A stretch of DNA of 64,000 nt from Sphingomonas sp. Leaf67 (GCF_001421965.1 NZ_LMLP01000001.1:924711-988710), one strand, 5' to 3'; shown: positions 34,041 to 43,796, numbered from the stretch's first letter. Translations and numbers: made by a program. Notes: generated by a model from the sequence alone, not told the origin.

Positions 34041-35366
34041 ATGCCCGCACCGCTGACGTTCGTCGATTCGACCCCCGACCTGCCCGATTCCGCCGATGTG
34101 GTGGTGATCGGCGGGGGCATCGTCGGCAGCTTCACCGCTTATTATCTCGCCAAACGCGGTTTGAAGGTCGCGCTGATCGAAAAAGGCCGGATCGGTGCCG
34201 AACAGTCGAGCCGCAACTGGGGCTGGTGCCGGCAGCAGAATCGCGATGCGCGCGAACTGCCGATGGCGACCAAGGCGCTGGATCTGTGGGAACAATTCGC
34301 CGCCGACACCGGCGAGGATACCGGCTTCCGCCGCTGCGGTCTCCTGTATCTGAGCGACAACGAGGCGGAGATCGCGGGCTGGGCGCGGTGGCGCGATTTC
34401 GCGAAAACCGCGGGCGTCACGACTCATATGCTGTCGGCCGCCGAAGCGAGCGAACGCGGCCGGTTCAGTAACAAGGCATGGAAGGGCGGCGTCTTTTCCC
34501 CGACCGACGGTACCGCAGACCCGTCGCGCGCGGCCCCGGCCGTCGCACGCGCGATCATGGCGCTGGGCGGGACGGTGCACCAGCAATGCGCCGTGCGCGG
34601 GCTGGAAACCGAAGGGGGGCGGCTGTCGGGCGTGGTCACCGAACACGGCGTCATCCGCACCAAGATCGCGGTCCTGTCCGCCGGGGCATGGGCATCGTCC
34701 TTCTGCTACCAATATGGCATCCGTTTTCCGCAGGCGACGATCCGCCAGACGGTAATGGCGGTCGGGCCGGGTGAGGACATTTTTCCACCGGCGATGCACA
34801 GCGAATTCATCTCGATGACCCGGCGCAGCGATGGCGGCTACACCCTGTCGATCAGCGGCAGCGGCAAGGTCGATCCGACGCCGCAGTTCCTGCGGTTCTC
34901 GACCCAGTTCCTGCCGATGTTCGCGCGTCGCTGGCGCAAGCTGTCGCCCGGCGGGCTGGAAGGCGTGCAGTCGGGCCATGAGAGCGTGAAGCGCTGGAAG
35001 CTCGACCGGCCGACGCCGATGGAGCGGATGCGTATCCTCGATCCGACACCGGACGCCGCGACCGTGAAACGCACCCGTGCCCGCGCGCTGGAGATGATGC
35101 CGCGCCTGAGCGAACGGGCGGTGACCGGGGCATGGGCGGGCTATGTCGACAGCACCCCCGACGGCGTGCCCGGCATCGGCGAGATGGCGGCGCTGCCCGG
35201 ACTGGTCCTCGCTTCCGGGTTCAGCGGCCATGGCTTCGGCATCGGACCCGGCGCCGGCCATCTGATCGCCGATATCGTCAGCGGGGCCGAACCGATCGTC
35301 GACCCCAAACCCTATCACCCCGACCGCTTTGCCCAGTCGGCATGGGGCAAGGTCGCCGAATTCTGA
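34041..35366 (+). CDS. FAD-dependent amino-acid oxidase/dehydrogenase (DadA-like)
   Basis: This 441-residue DAO-family flavoprotein has the dinucleotide-binding motif DVVVIGGGIVGSFTAYYLAKRG near residues 19-40. It also has QSSRNWGWCRQQ (FAD contact) and a C-terminal SGFSGHGFGIGPGAGHLIAD. It would oxidise a D-amino acid or N-substituted amino acid to the imine, which the adjacent RidA could hydrolyse. The ATG at 34041 is chosen with TTGGAG upstream. It is last in the ALDH-DSD1-RidA-DUF1624 series. Confidence 0.82.
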   Translation: MPAPLTFVDSTPDLPDSADVVVIGGGIVGSFTAYYLAKRGLKVALIEKGRIGAEQSSRNWGWCRQQNRDARELPMATKALDLWEQFAADTGEDTGFRRCGLLYLSDNEAEIAGWARWRDFAKTAGVTTHMLSAAEASERGRFSNKAWKGGVFSPTDGTADPSRAAPAVARAIMALGGTVHQQCAVRGLETEGGRLSGVVTEHGVIRTKIAVLSAGAWASSFCYQYGIRFPQATIRQTVMAVGPGEDIFPPAMHSEFISMTRRSDGGYTLSISGSGKVDPTPQFLRFSTQFLPMFARRWRKLSPGGLEGVQSGHESVKRWKLDRPTPMERMRILDPTPDAATVKRTRARALEMMPRLSERAVTGAWAGYVDSTPDGVPGIGEMAALPGLVLASGFSGHGFGIGPGAGHLIADIVSGAEPIVDPKPYHPDRFAQSAWGKVAEF

Positions 35367-35456
35367 TCGCGGCGGTCGTCCCAAGGGAGGATCGCCACCC
35401 CGTTGCCTGACGAAGCCGACGCGCTACACCCGTCCCCAAAGTCGAAGGGGACAGGG

Positions 35457-37163
35457 ATGATCGTCGGTATCGATCTGGGGACGACCAACAGCGCGTGCGC
35501 GATCTGGCGCGACGATGCGCCGGTGATGGTGCCCAATGCGCTGGGCGACTATCTGACCCCCTCGGCGGTCAGCATCGGCGAGGACGACGCGGTGCTGGTC
35601 GGGCGTGCGGCGCGCGACCGGATGGCGACCCATCCCGACCGCACCGTCACCAGCTTCAAACGCCGCATCGGCACGCGCGAGACGGTGAAGCTCGCCAAAC
35701 GCGATTTCGACAGCGAGGCGCTGTCGGCCTTGGTCCTCGCCAGTCTGAAGCGCGATGCCGAAGCCTTTACCGGTGAGCGCGTGACCGAAGCGGTCGTCAC
35801 CGTCCCCGCCTATTTCAACGATCGCCAGCGCAAGGCGACACGGCGTGCCGGCGAACTCGCCGGGCTGCCGATCCGCCGGCTCATCAACGAACCGACCGCC
35901 GCCGCACTCGCCTTCGGCATCGCCGACCGCGCCGATCACGAACCGTTTCTCGTCTTCGATCTGGGCGGCGGCACGTTCGACGTGTCGATCGTCGAGATGT
36001 TCGACGGGGTGATCGAGGTCCGCGCATCGGCCGGCGACAACCGGCTGGGCGGTGACGATTTCAACGACTGCCTGATCGCGCTGGTCCGCGCCTCGCTCGA
36101 TCCGCAGGGGCTGCTGGCGACGCTCCCGCCCGACCGCGCCGCCGCGTTGCTGGCGCAGGCCGCCGAACGCTGCCGCCGGGCGCTGAGCGACGGCGACAGT
36201 GCCGATTTCGGCGTCACGGCGGGCGATACCGCGCTGACCGTCCCCGTCACCGCCGGCGCGTTCGAGGAAGCGGCAGCGGGCCTGCTCCAGCGCATCCGCG
36301 AGCCGGTGCTGCGCTCGCTGCGCGACAGCAGCATCGCCGCCGCAACCCTGTCCGAAGTCGTGCTGGTCGGCGGGGCGACGCGGATGCCGATCGTGCGCCG
36401 GGCCGTCACCCGGATGTTCGGCCGGTTCCCCGCGACGACGGTCCATCCCGACCATGCGGTGGCGATGGGCGCGGCGGTGCAGGCCGGGCTGCTGGCGCGC
36501 GATGCGGGTCTCGACGAAATCCGGCTGACCGATGTCTGCCCGTTCACGCTGGGTGTCGATACCAGCGAGCCGGACGGGCGCGGCGGGTTTCGTACCGGGC
36601 TCTTCTCGCCGATCATCGAACGCAATTCGGCGGTGCCGATCAGCCGCGTCTCGACCTTCTCGACGCTGTCGAACCAGCAGACCAAGGTGCAGTTCGGCGT
36701 CTATCAGGGCGAGGCGCGCGAGGTATCGGGCAACGTCAAGCTGGGCGAGATCACCGTGCCCGTCCCCCCGCGCCGCGCGGGCGAGGTCACCGTCGAGTGC
36801 CGCTTCAGCTACGATACGTCGGGGCTGCTCGAAATCGACGTCAGCGTGCCGGAGACGGGCATGACCCGCAATCTGGTGATCGTCGATGACGAGGACGCAC
36901 CCGACCCCGCAGAACTGGAGAAGCGCCGCGCGGCACTGGCCGCGCTGAAGGTCCATCCGCGCGACGATGCGGTCAATGCGGCGCTGCTGGCACGGGCGCG
37001 GCGCGCGTATGAATCCTTTCTCGGCGACACCCGCGCCGCGATCGGCCATATGCTCGGCCAGTTCGAAACCGCGCTGGCGACGCAGGACGACCGCATCATC
37101 GCCGCAGCGCGCGAGGCATTCGGTGCCGCACTCGACCAGATCGAAGGCGAGCGCTTCCTGTGA
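35457..37163 (+). CDS. hscC: Hsp70-family chaperone of the HscC type
   Basis: This 568-residue Hsp70 protein has an ATPase domain with VGIDLGTTNSACAIW (residues 2-16), NEPTAAALAFG, FDLGGGTFDVSI and LVGGATRMPIV. A substrate-binding beta domain (about 370-480) and a shortened C-terminal helical region follow. At this length it matches E. coli HscC (556 residues) rather than DnaK (about 640), and the DnaK C-terminal tail is missing. It is coupled by GTGA overlap to a J-domain-like gene, as expected for the HscC-DjlB/DjlC system. The 54-base longer frame upstream is ignored because family members begin at MIVGID. Confidence 0.88.
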   Translation: MIVGIDLGTTNSACAIWRDDAPVMVPNALGDYLTPSAVSIGEDDAVLVGRAARDRMATHPDRTVTSFKRRIGTRETVKLAKRDFDSEALSALVLASLKRDAEAFTGERVTEAVVTVPAYFNDRQRKATRRAGELAGLPIRRLINEPTAAALAFGIADRADHEPFLVFDLGGGTFDVSIVEMFDGVIEVRASAGDNRLGGDDFNDCLIALVRASLDPQGLLATLPPDRAAALLAQAAERCRRALSDGDSADFGVTAGDTALTVPVTAGAFEEAAAGLLQRIREPVLRSLRDSSIAAATLSEVVLVGGATRMPIVRRAVTRMFGRFPATTVHPDHAVAMGAAVQAGLLARDAGLDEIRLTDVCPFTLGVDTSEPDGRGGFRTGLFSPIIERNSAVPISRVSTFSTLSNQQTKVQFGVYQGEAREVSGNVKLGEITVPVPPRRAGEVTVECRFSYDTSGLLEIDVSVPETGMTRNLVIVDDEDAPDPAELEKRRAALAALKVHPRDDAVNAALLARARRAYESFLGDTRAAIGHMLGQFETALATQDDRIIAAAREAFGAALDQIEGERFL

Positions 37164-38713
37164 GGCACGGCATCTGGGCGACGCTCGACCTCGATCCGAC
37201 CACCGACCGCAGCGCGATCCGCAAAGCCTATGCGGCACGGTTGAAAGCGATGGACGTCGATGCCGATCCGGCCGGCTTCGCGGCGCTGCGCGCGGCGCGC
37301 GACGCGGCGCTGGCGGCGGTGGAGGAGGCGGCACCGGCATTCGAGACGGAAACCCTATCCCCCGACATGGCGGAGGCCGAACCGCCGCCCGACGCCGGGA
37401 TCGATCCGGAACTCGCCGCCTTTCACGAAGCGATCAACGTCCATTTTCAGGCGCTCGAATCGTTGCTGTTCCTTGGCCACGATGCGCCACCGACCGCCGA
37501 GGAGCTAACGGCGATCGAGCATCACGGCCATGCGCTGCTGGCCGACGCCCGGCTCGAACAGGTCGATTTCGTGACCGGTGCGGAACGCTGGTTCGCGGAA
37601 GTCCTGTCGGCAAGCATTCCGCGCTCCGACACGCTGTTGGAGCCTGCTGCCGCCGCGTTCGGCTGGATCGATCGTCGAAACGACTACGCGCTGTCGCCGG
37701 AGGCCGTCGAGATCGTGGAACGGATCGGGACGAAGCGTTTCGTTCATCTGGTATCGCAGCCCGATCACCGATTTCACCGGGCGTGGACCGGGCTGGTGGG
37801 GCAGGATCGAGGTCGGTTCGAATGGTTCAATCAGAATACGCGGACCAGCGAATTGCTACAGATCGTTCGCGAACGGCATCCTGCTGCAGAACAATGGCTC
37901 GACCCCGCCCGGGTCGCTCGATGGGAGCAACGTCGATCGAAACGGCAATGGGCGGGAACTGTGACATGGCTGATCATTTTCTTGCTCGTCGTCGCCTTCC
38001 GCATATTGAACGCCTGGAATTCATCGGAGGAACCCCAGTCACCTAAATGGACGGCACCCGCGTCGGCCGGCTTCATCGCCGAACCGAACCAGATAGCCCG
38101 CGACCTGACCGGCGAAGGCATCGTCCCGGTCAGCAACCGCAACCCGAAACTGGCTGCCGAAATCCGGGCGACCGTAGCCGCGTTGAGTTCGGTGTCGAGT
38201 GAACCGAAAGCGCGTCAGATCATCAACGAGCTTGCTGGTCGCCGCATTCTTTCGGGACTGGCCAACGCACCCGATGCGTTGCTTCGGGACGTCACACAGT
38301 TCGAGATCGACGGAAAACGGGCGTTGTTGAAGGATCAGCCGTTGCTGACAGCGACCCCGGAGCGGTGCAACGAGTTCCAGTTTCCCGCGCACTACACCGT
38401 GCTGTTCCCCGACCAACGTCCACGGCAGGAGAAGCTGATCCATCGCGCCATCATGGCGTCGGACCAACGGCCCGTAACGACGTCGCAGCTGTTTATGATA
38501 CCGGGCTCGATCGTCGATGAAGTTCGACGCGTCTCCGGTCTGCCCGAAGATCGGCTGCGCGAAGCATTGACCGGCAAGGGAGAGGCGCGCGAAGTATGTC
38601 GCACGGCGATCGCCCTACGCGAAGTCGCGCTCACTGCTGGCAAATCCGGAATGGTCCTCCTGCGCGCCATGCAACCAACGGTCAGCCCGGCAAAACCGAA
38701 CCTATCGAACTGA
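37160..38713 (+). CDS. Divergent J-domain membrane protein, DjlB/DjlC-like partner of HscC
   Basis: This is a 517-residue protein. The first 45 residues (WATLDLDPTTDRSAIRKAYA, then ADPAGFAALRAARDAAL) look like the degenerate J domain of DjlB/DjlC, in which the usual HPD tripeptide is lost or altered (DVDADP region). A long soluble segment, one membrane helix at about residues 267-287 (TWLIIFLLVVAFRIL) and a C-terminal domain follow. The GTG start overlaps the hscC stop. In E. coli, DjlB and DjlC are the reported co-chaperones of HscC, so this pairing supports the same role. The periplasmic or cytosolic side of each half is not resolved. Confidence 0.7.
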   Translation: MRHGIWATLDLDPTTDRSAIRKAYAARLKAMDVDADPAGFAALRAARDAALAAVEEAAPAFETETLSPDMAEAEPPPDAGIDPELAAFHEAINVHFQALESLLFLGHDAPPTAEELTAIEHHGHALLADARLEQVDFVTGAERWFAEVLSASIPRSDTLLEPAAAAFGWIDRRNDYALSPEAVEIVERIGTKRFVHLVSQPDHRFHRAWTGLVGQDRGRFEWFNQNTRTSELLQIVRERHPAAEQWLDPARVARWEQRRSKRQWAGTVTWLIIFLLVVAFRILNAWNSSEEPQSPKWTAPASAGFIAEPNQIARDLTGEGIVPVSNRNPKLAAEIRATVAALSSVSSEPKARQIINELAGRRILSGLANAPDALLRDVTQFEIDGKRALLKDQPLLTATPERCNEFQFPAHYTVLFPDQRPRQEKLIHRAIMASDQRPVTTSQLFMIPGSIVDEVRRVSGLPEDRLREALTGKGEAREVCRTAIALREVALTAGKSGMVLLRAMQPTVSPAKPNLSN

Positions 38714-38718
38714 TCGGA

Positions 38719-38755
38719 GGGGAGAGTTCTCCCCCCGGCCACTGCCGGGGGAGAA
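38719..38755. terminator. Overlapping hairpins between hscC partner and tRNA-Leu
   Basis: Two alternative stems overlap here: ggggaga/tctcccc (38719-38734) and ttctccccccggc/gccgggggagaa (38727-38755, one bulged C). They sit between two convergent units, six bases after the J-protein stop and right at the tRNA 3' end. They can serve as terminators on either strand. Confidence 0.55.
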
Positions 38756-38842
38756 TGGTGCGGTCGAGAAGACTCGAACTTCCACGGCCTTTCGGCCACA
38801 ACGACCTCAACGTTGCGCGTCTACCAGTTCCGCCACGACCGC
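38756..38842 (-). tRNA. tRNA-Leu (anticodon GAG)
   Basis: Read on the minus strand, this 87-nt gene folds as a class II tRNA. The acceptor stem is GCGGTCG pairing with CGACCGC, and the D arm contains GGTAGACGCG. The anticodon stem CAACG/CGTTG encloses loop TTGAGGT, giving anticodon GAG (codons CUC/CUU). There is a long variable arm (GTGGCCGAAAGGCC region) and T arm GTTCGAGTC. Discriminator A and an encoded CCA end at 38756-38758. The long variable arm and GAG loop identify leucine. Confidence 0.95.
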
Positions 38843-38930
38843 ACGTGAACACCTTGGGGTTGCCCCCTTGGCTGGCAGGAGCGTGCCCCTAGCAGCGCGT
38901 TCGTGGTCGTGCAAATGCTTTTGTGGATTG

Positions 38931-39117
38931 GAGCGATTTCCGACCAGATTGAACCACCGTCATCGCCCTGCGGGCGACCGCTGACGCGGCGGGACGCTTT
39001 CGATCCCGGGCGGCGTTGCTCGTCGGCCACGATGCTCTGGCATCGCGCCCTCCTCCCGCCTTGCCCCGAACCGAAATCGCCGCCGTGCCGGCGATCCAAT
39101 CTGGTCGGAAATCGCTC
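38931..39117. repeat. 187-bp element bounded by a perfect 21-bp inverted repeat
   Basis: The left arm 38931-38951 (starts gagcgatttc) and the right arm 39097-39117 (ends gaaatcgctc) are perfect reverse complements over 21 bases. A second inner pair, ggcggga (38988-38994) and tcccgcc (39054-39060), has the same centre (39024), so the whole element can fold on itself. It ends on the first base of the holA stop codon and contains no credible ORF. It looks like a MITE-like or REP-like mobile repeat, or less likely a structured RNA or terminator. No flanking duplication is obvious. Confidence 0.7.
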
Positions 39118-40121
39118 TATTTGCCGCGCGCCGCTGCGCGGGCAATCGCGATGGCTTCGGCGGCGGTCATCACCTCGCCCAGACCGCTGCCCGACAGCGC
39201 CGCACGCTCTGCATCGCGGACGCGTTCGAGCGCACGGGCAAGGCGCGTCGCGTCCCAGCGGCGCAGCGCCGTGGCGGTCGTCGCCTGTTCCTTGAAAAAC
39301 ACCCGGTGGCGCTCCATCACCCGGTCGACGCTGTCGCCATCGTCGATATCGGCGCGCATCTCGGCCAGCGACAACAGCCGCCGGGCGACCGCGCGCAGCA
39401 CCGGGATCGCCCCGCCCGGCATTTCGGGCAGTGCCGCCGCCGCTGCATCGCCCGCGATCATCGCACTGACGATGCCACCCAGTTCGGCATCGGCGATCGA
39501 GGCGCCGATCGCATTGAACGCCTCCCCATCCGCATCGCGCGGGCGCTCGGGCGATGCGTCCAGATACAGCGCCAGCTTCTCGATCTCGCTGGCCAGCACC
39601 GCACGGTCGCCCGCCGTCACCGCCGCCAGCCGGTCGGGCACGTCGCCCAGCAGCCGAAGCCCCTGATCGCGGGCCATCGTCACCGCCAGCTTCGCCGCCT
39701 GCGCCGCGTCGGGCACGTAGCAGGCAACGGCGACGGCGTTGAGCGAGGCGGTGACCAGCTTCACCAGCTTCGACGTGCCCTTGACGCTCGGCGCGATCGC
39801 CGCGACCGGATTGCCGGCGCGCTCTGCCGCCAGCAGCAGCGTCACCGCCTCGACCGATTCCTCGCCCATGCCGGTTACGCGGATGCAGCGGGCATCGCCG
39901 AACAGCGACATCGACGCGGCTTCGTCGGCGAGCAGCCCCGGACGGCTTTTCAGCATCGCCCCGTCCATGTCGACGCGCTCGGCCCCCTCGCCCACCCCCT
40001 TGGCCAGTCGCGCGGCCAGCGCCATCGCGCCCGCCGTGTCGGGTCCGTGGAACAAATAGAGCCGGATATCGGGGCCGGGCCGGTCGAGCTTGGCCGCAAC
40101 CTGCTCGGGCCGGAGCTTCAC
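39117..40121 (-). CDS. holA: DNA polymerase III delta subunit
   Basis: This 334-residue clamp-loader delta subunit opens the beta clamp during loading. It begins [16 protein letters not shown], followed by the conserved LYLFHGPDTAGAMALA (degenerate nucleotide-site region) and SMSLFGDARCIRV typical of HolA. The C-terminal collar domain covers about residues 210-330. The GTG start overlaps the lptE stop (GTGA). Gene order leuS-lptE-holA is the usual alphaproteobacterial arrangement. Confidence 0.9.
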   Translation of the reverse strand: MKLRPEQVAAKLDRPGPDIRLYLFHGPDTAGAMALAARLAKGVGEGAERVDMDGAMLKSRPGLLADEAASMSLFGDARCIRVTGMGEESVEAVTLLLAAERAGNPVAAIAPSVKGTSKLVKLVTASLNAVAVACYVPDAAQAAKLAVTMARDQGLRLLGDVPDRLAAVTAGDRAVLASEIEKLALYLDASPERPRDADGEAFNAIGASIADAELGGIVSAMIAGDAAAAALPEMPGGAIPVLRAVARRLLSLAEMRADIDDGDSVDRVMERHRVFFKEQATTATALRRWDATRLARALERVRDAERAALSGSGLGEVMTAAEAIAIARAAARGK

Positions 40122-40603
40122 GAGCCCTTCTTGGGCAGCGTCAGCGCGATCCGCGTCACGATCTGGTCGGCGACGATCAGCGACAGCCGTTCGAGCGCGG
40201 TGCGCTCCGCCGCGATGGTTGCATATTCGGAACGGACCACGTCGATGCCGGCATCCGATCCGGCCGTCGCGTCGAGCGTCACCGCACCGTTGGTCAGGTC
40301 GATCAGCTGATAGCGCGCGCGCAGCGTCCGCCGTTCGCGCGTGATCGAATCGTCGCGCCGCACGCCCAGACCGGTGATATCGTCGTCGAGTTTGATTTCG
40401 AGCCGATAGCGCGTCGGCCCTTCGGCACGCAGCCGGTCGCGCAGGGCGTTGGCGACCAGCCAGCCATTCTGCCCGGCAATCGGCGCGACCTCGACCCCTG
40501 CCAGCGTCTGGCGGACCATGCCACCCTCGCCGCCAGCATAGAGCGGGCGCAGGCCGCACCCGCCGAGCAGGAGCGCCACGCCAAGGACGGCGGCGCGGAT
40601 CAT
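40118..40603 (-). CDS. lptE: LPS-assembly lipoprotein LptE
   Basis: This 161-residue outer-membrane lipoprotein has a signal peptide ending in the lipobox LLLGGC (Cys16), followed by GLRPLYA, the usual N terminus of alphaproteobacterial LptE. It plugs the LptD barrel for lipopolysaccharide insertion at the cell surface. It starts at an ATG overlapping the leuS stop and overlaps holA at its end. Confidence 0.88.
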   Translation of the reverse strand: MIRAAVLGVALLLGGCGLRPLYAGGEGGMVRQTLAGVEVAPIAGQNGWLVANALRDRLRAEGPTRYRLEIKLDDDITGLGVRRDDSITRERRTLRARYQLIDLTNGAVTLDATAGSDAGIDVVRSEYATIAAERTALERLSLIVADQIVTRIALTLPKKGS

Positions 40604-43095
40604 GCGACGATGTTCACGAGGCGGTCGGGCACGACGATGACCTTGCGCGGGGCCTTGCCGTCCAGCGCGCGGACGATCTTCTCGCTCGCCAGCGCGGCGG
40701 CTTCGGCGTCTTCCTTGGCCGCGCCCTTGGGCAGGACAATCGTGTCGCGCAGCTTGCCGTTGACCTGCACCGCGATCGTCGCTTCCGCTTCGACCAGCAT
40801 CGCCGGATCGACCATCGGCCATGGCGCATCGGCGATCAGGCCGCTGCGCCCCAGTTGCGACCATGCCTCTTCGGCAAGATGCGGGATCATCGGGCTGACC
40901 AGCAGCAACAGCGCGTCCATGTCGGCGTCCGACATGCCTTTCGCCTTCTCCGCCTCGCCCAGCAGCGTATAGAGCTTCGCCACCGCCTTGTTGAACTGCA
41001 GCGCGGTGATGTCGTCGGCGACGCCAGCGATGGTGCGATGAACCACGCGGGTCAGCGATTCCGGGCTGTTGCCACCGGCCACGTGCGCCGCAACCAGCTT
41101 CCACACCCGCTTGACGAAGCGTTCGGCACCTTCGATGCCCGCCTCGCTCCACGGCAGATCGCGCTCGGGCGGGCTGTCGGACAGCATGAACCAGCGCGCG
41201 GCATCGGCACCGTAGCGATCGAGAATCGGTTCGGGATCGACCGTATTCTTCTTGGACTTCGACATCTTCTCGATGCGGCCGACGGTGATCGCGTCGCCGG
41301 TCGCCGTTTCGATACCGTCGGTCACTTCCGACGGGGCAAGCCAGCGACCATCGGCCGACTTGTACGTCTCGTGCGTGACCATCCCTTGCGTGAACAACCC
41401 CGCAAACGGCTCCTTCAGGTCGATCAGCCCGACATGGTTGAGCGCCCGCGTCCAGAAGCGCGCATAGAGCAGGTGCAGGATCGCATGTTCGACCCCGCCG
41501 ATATACTGCCCGACCGGCAGCCAGCTTTCGGCTGCCGCGCGATCGAACGGCTTGTCGTCGGGCTGGCTGGCGAAGCGGATGAAATACCACGACGAATCGA
41601 CGAAGGTGTCGAGCGTGTCGGTCTCGCGCCGCGCCGGGGCACCGCAGCCCGGGCAATCGACAGCTTTCCACGTCGGATGGCGGTCGAGCGGGTTGCCGGG
41701 AATGTCGAATGACACGTCATCGGGCAACTTGACCGGTAGCTGCTCGACCGGGACCGGCACCACGCCGCACGCGTCGCAATGCACGATCGGGATCGGCGTA
41801 CCCCAGTAACGCTGGCGGCTGACGCCCCAGTCGCGCAGGCGCCATACGGTCGTGCCCTTGCCCCAGCCGCCCGTTTCGGCCCGGTCGATCACCGCGCGCT
41901 TGGCGGCGGCAACGTCCATGTCGTTCAGGAAGTCGGAATTCACCAGCCGCCCCGGACCGGTATAGGCTTCGGTCCCGTCGAACACCGGGTCGGCCACGTC
42001 GCCATCGGCGACGACGCGGCGGACCTGCAACCCGTATTTCCGTGCGAAATCAAGGTCGCGCTGGTCATGCGCCGGCACGCCCATCACCGCGCCGGTGCCG
42101 TACTCCATCAGCACGAAATTCGCGATATAGACCGGCAGGTCGATCGACGCATCGAAGGGATGCCGCATCCGATAACCGGTATCGAACCCCAGCTTCTCGG
42201 CCGTGTCCAGCTCGGCGGCGGTGGTACCGCCCTGCTTGCACAGCTCGATGAACGCCGCCGCATCGGGATTGCCATCGGCCAGCGCCCGCGCGATCGGATG
42301 ATCGGCGGCGATCGCGACGAAACTCGCGCCGAAGATCGTGTCGGGGCGCGTCGAATAGACTTCGATCGACTGGTCGAAGGGCGCGACCGGCGCAAAGGCG
42401 AATTGCAGCCCCTCCGACTTGCCGATCCAGTTTTCCTGCATCAACCGGACCTTGTCGGGCCACTGGTCGAGCGCCCCCAGCCCGTCGAGCAGATCGTCGG
42501 CGAAGTCGGTGATCTTCAGGAACCACTGCGACAGCTTGCGCTTCTCGACCAGCGCGCCCGACCGCCAGCCGCGCCCGTCGATCACCTGTTCGTTGGCCAG
42601 CACGGTCATGTCAACCGGGTCCCAGTTGACCGCCGATTCCTTGCGATAGACGAGTCCACCCTTGAGCAGTTCGAGGAACAGCGCCTGTTCGTGGCCATAA
42701 TATTCGGGATCGCAGGTCGCGAACTCGCGCGACCAGTCGAAGGCAAGACCCAGCCGCTTCAGCTGCGCCTTCATCGCCGCGATATTGGCATAGGTCCACT
42801 GCCCCGGATGGACCTTCTTTTCCATCGCCGCATTCTCGGCGGGCATGCCGAACGCGTCCCACCCCATCGGGTGAAGCACTTCGTGGCCCGTCATCCGCAG
42901 GAAACGCGCCAGCACGTCGCCCATCGTATAGTTGCGGACATGGCCCATATGGATGCGCCCCGATGGATAGGGAAACATCTCGAGGACATAGCGCTTCGGC
43001 TTGGGCGACGCATCGTCGGCCACGAAGGTGCGGGCATCGTCCCATGCGGCCTGCCAGCGCGCATCGGCCTCGCCGGGCGAAAAACGGGGGGTCAT
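40600..43095 (-). CDS. leuS: Leucyl-tRNA synthetase
   Basis: This 831-residue class I synthetase charges tRNA-Leu. The HIGH motif is HMGH (residues 49-52) within [15 protein letters not shown], and KMSKS is in [11 protein letters not shown] near residue 610. The editing (CP1) domain covers about 220-420, and the anticodon-binding domain is C-terminal. The start at 43095 ([14 protein letters not shown]) fits the family. It is preceded by a DUF3576 lipoprotein gene and followed by lptE and holA. Confidence 0.96.
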   Translation of the reverse strand: MTPRFSPGEADARWQAAWDDARTFVADDASPKPKRYVLEMFPYPSGRIHMGHVRNYTMGDVLARFLRMTGHEVLHPMGWDAFGMPAENAAMEKKVHPGQWTYANIAAMKAQLKRLGLAFDWSREFATCDPEYYGHEQALFLELLKGGLVYRKESAVNWDPVDMTVLANEQVIDGRGWRSGALVEKRKLSQWFLKITDFADDLLDGLGALDQWPDKVRLMQENWIGKSEGLQFAFAPVAPFDQSIEVYSTRPDTIFGASFVAIAADHPIARALADGNPDAAAFIELCKQGGTTAAELDTAEKLGFDTGYRMRHPFDASIDLPVYIANFVLMEYGTGAVMGVPAHDQRDLDFARKYGLQVRRVVADGDVADPVFDGTEAYTGPGRLVNSDFLNDMDVAAAKRAVIDRAETGGWGKGTTVWRLRDWGVSRQRYWGTPIPIVHCDACGVVPVPVEQLPVKLPDDVSFDIPGNPLDRHPTWKAVDCPGCGAPARRETDTLDTFVDSSWYFIRFASQPDDKPFDRAAAESWLPVGQYIGGVEHAILHLLYARFWTRALNHVGLIDLKEPFAGLFTQGMVTHETYKSADGRWLAPSEVTDGIETATGDAITVGRIEKMSKSKKNTVDPEPILDRYGADAARWFMLSDSPPERDLPWSEAGIEGAERFVKRVWKLVAAHVAGGNSPESLTRVVHRTIAGVADDITALQFNKAVAKLYTLLGEAEKAKGMSDADMDALLLLVSPMIPHLAEEAWSQLGRSGLIADAPWPMVDPAMLVEAEATIAVQVNGKLRDTIVLPKGAAKEDAEAAALASEKIVRALDGKAPRKVIVVPDRLVNIVA

Positions 43096-43106
43096 CGATG
43101 CGTCGC

Positions 43107-43541
43107 TCAGCCGGTCACCGCCCCGCGGCGCAGATCGCGTGCGCGCGTCAGGATGATATCCTCCAGCTTCTGCACGGTCGCGGCCTCGACCGGGGCCTCG
43201 ATCCACTGGCCGCCGCGATTGATCTGGCGCAGCGCGGCGACGCGCAGCGCATCGGCGCGCAGGTCCTGGTCGAGGATGGTGACCGTCACCTTGGTCCGCT
43301 CGGTCGGCGTCGCCGGATTGACGTACCAGTCGGTGACGATGACGCCGCCGTTCGAATCGGTCTGGGTCAGCGGCATGAACGACAGCGTGTCGAGGCTGGC
43401 GCGCCACAGATAGCTGTTGACGCCGATCGTCGTCACCTTCGACGCGGCGAGATCGCCCGCGACACGCCCCTTGCCACCGCTGCACGCGGCCATCGGCAAG
43501 GCGAAAGTTGCCAGCAACGCGATCAGCAGCGGGCGGTTCAT
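43107..43541 (-). CDS. DUF3576 lipoprotein
   Basis: This 144-residue exported lipoprotein has its signal peptide ending at ALPMAAC (Cys20). The mature part, with [22 protein letters not shown] and VTDWYVNP, is the DUF3576 signature, and the gene is usually found next to leuS in alphaproteobacteria. Function is unknown; envelope assembly is likely from location and from linkage with lptE. AAGGA lies seven bases upstream of the ATG. Confidence 0.88.
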   Translation of the reverse strand: MNRPLLIALLATFALPMAACSGGKGRVAGDLAASKVTTIGVNSYLWRASLDTLSFMPLTQTDSNGGVIVTDWYVNPATPTERTKVTVTILDQDLRADALRVAALRQINRGGQWIEAPVEAATVQKLEDIILTRARDLRRGAVTG

Positions 43542-43796
43542 TAGCGGTTCCTTGACTACAGGCCATTACGGCAGTTCGCGCCGCTTCTATAGGAGGTGCC
43601 GCGGACGCGGCAAGCGGGTTGGTGACACGCGACCGGAACCGGGCGGGCGCGGGCGGTGACGGTCCCGGATTGATGCAGGTTCGGGCGTAGTCGGACAAAT
43701 ATGTGGGTTCGATGCAACAGGTCACGGGAAAGCGACCGGGCGCGGTGGTGCCACGCAACCGAATCGTGGTAGCGCCATTGGCGGGGAGTGAGGGAA

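Noticed and set aside
38821..39099. 92-residue minus-strand frame across the palindromic element
   Set aside because: It overlaps the tRNA-Leu gene and the inverted-repeat element. Its composition follows the repeat rather than a protein.
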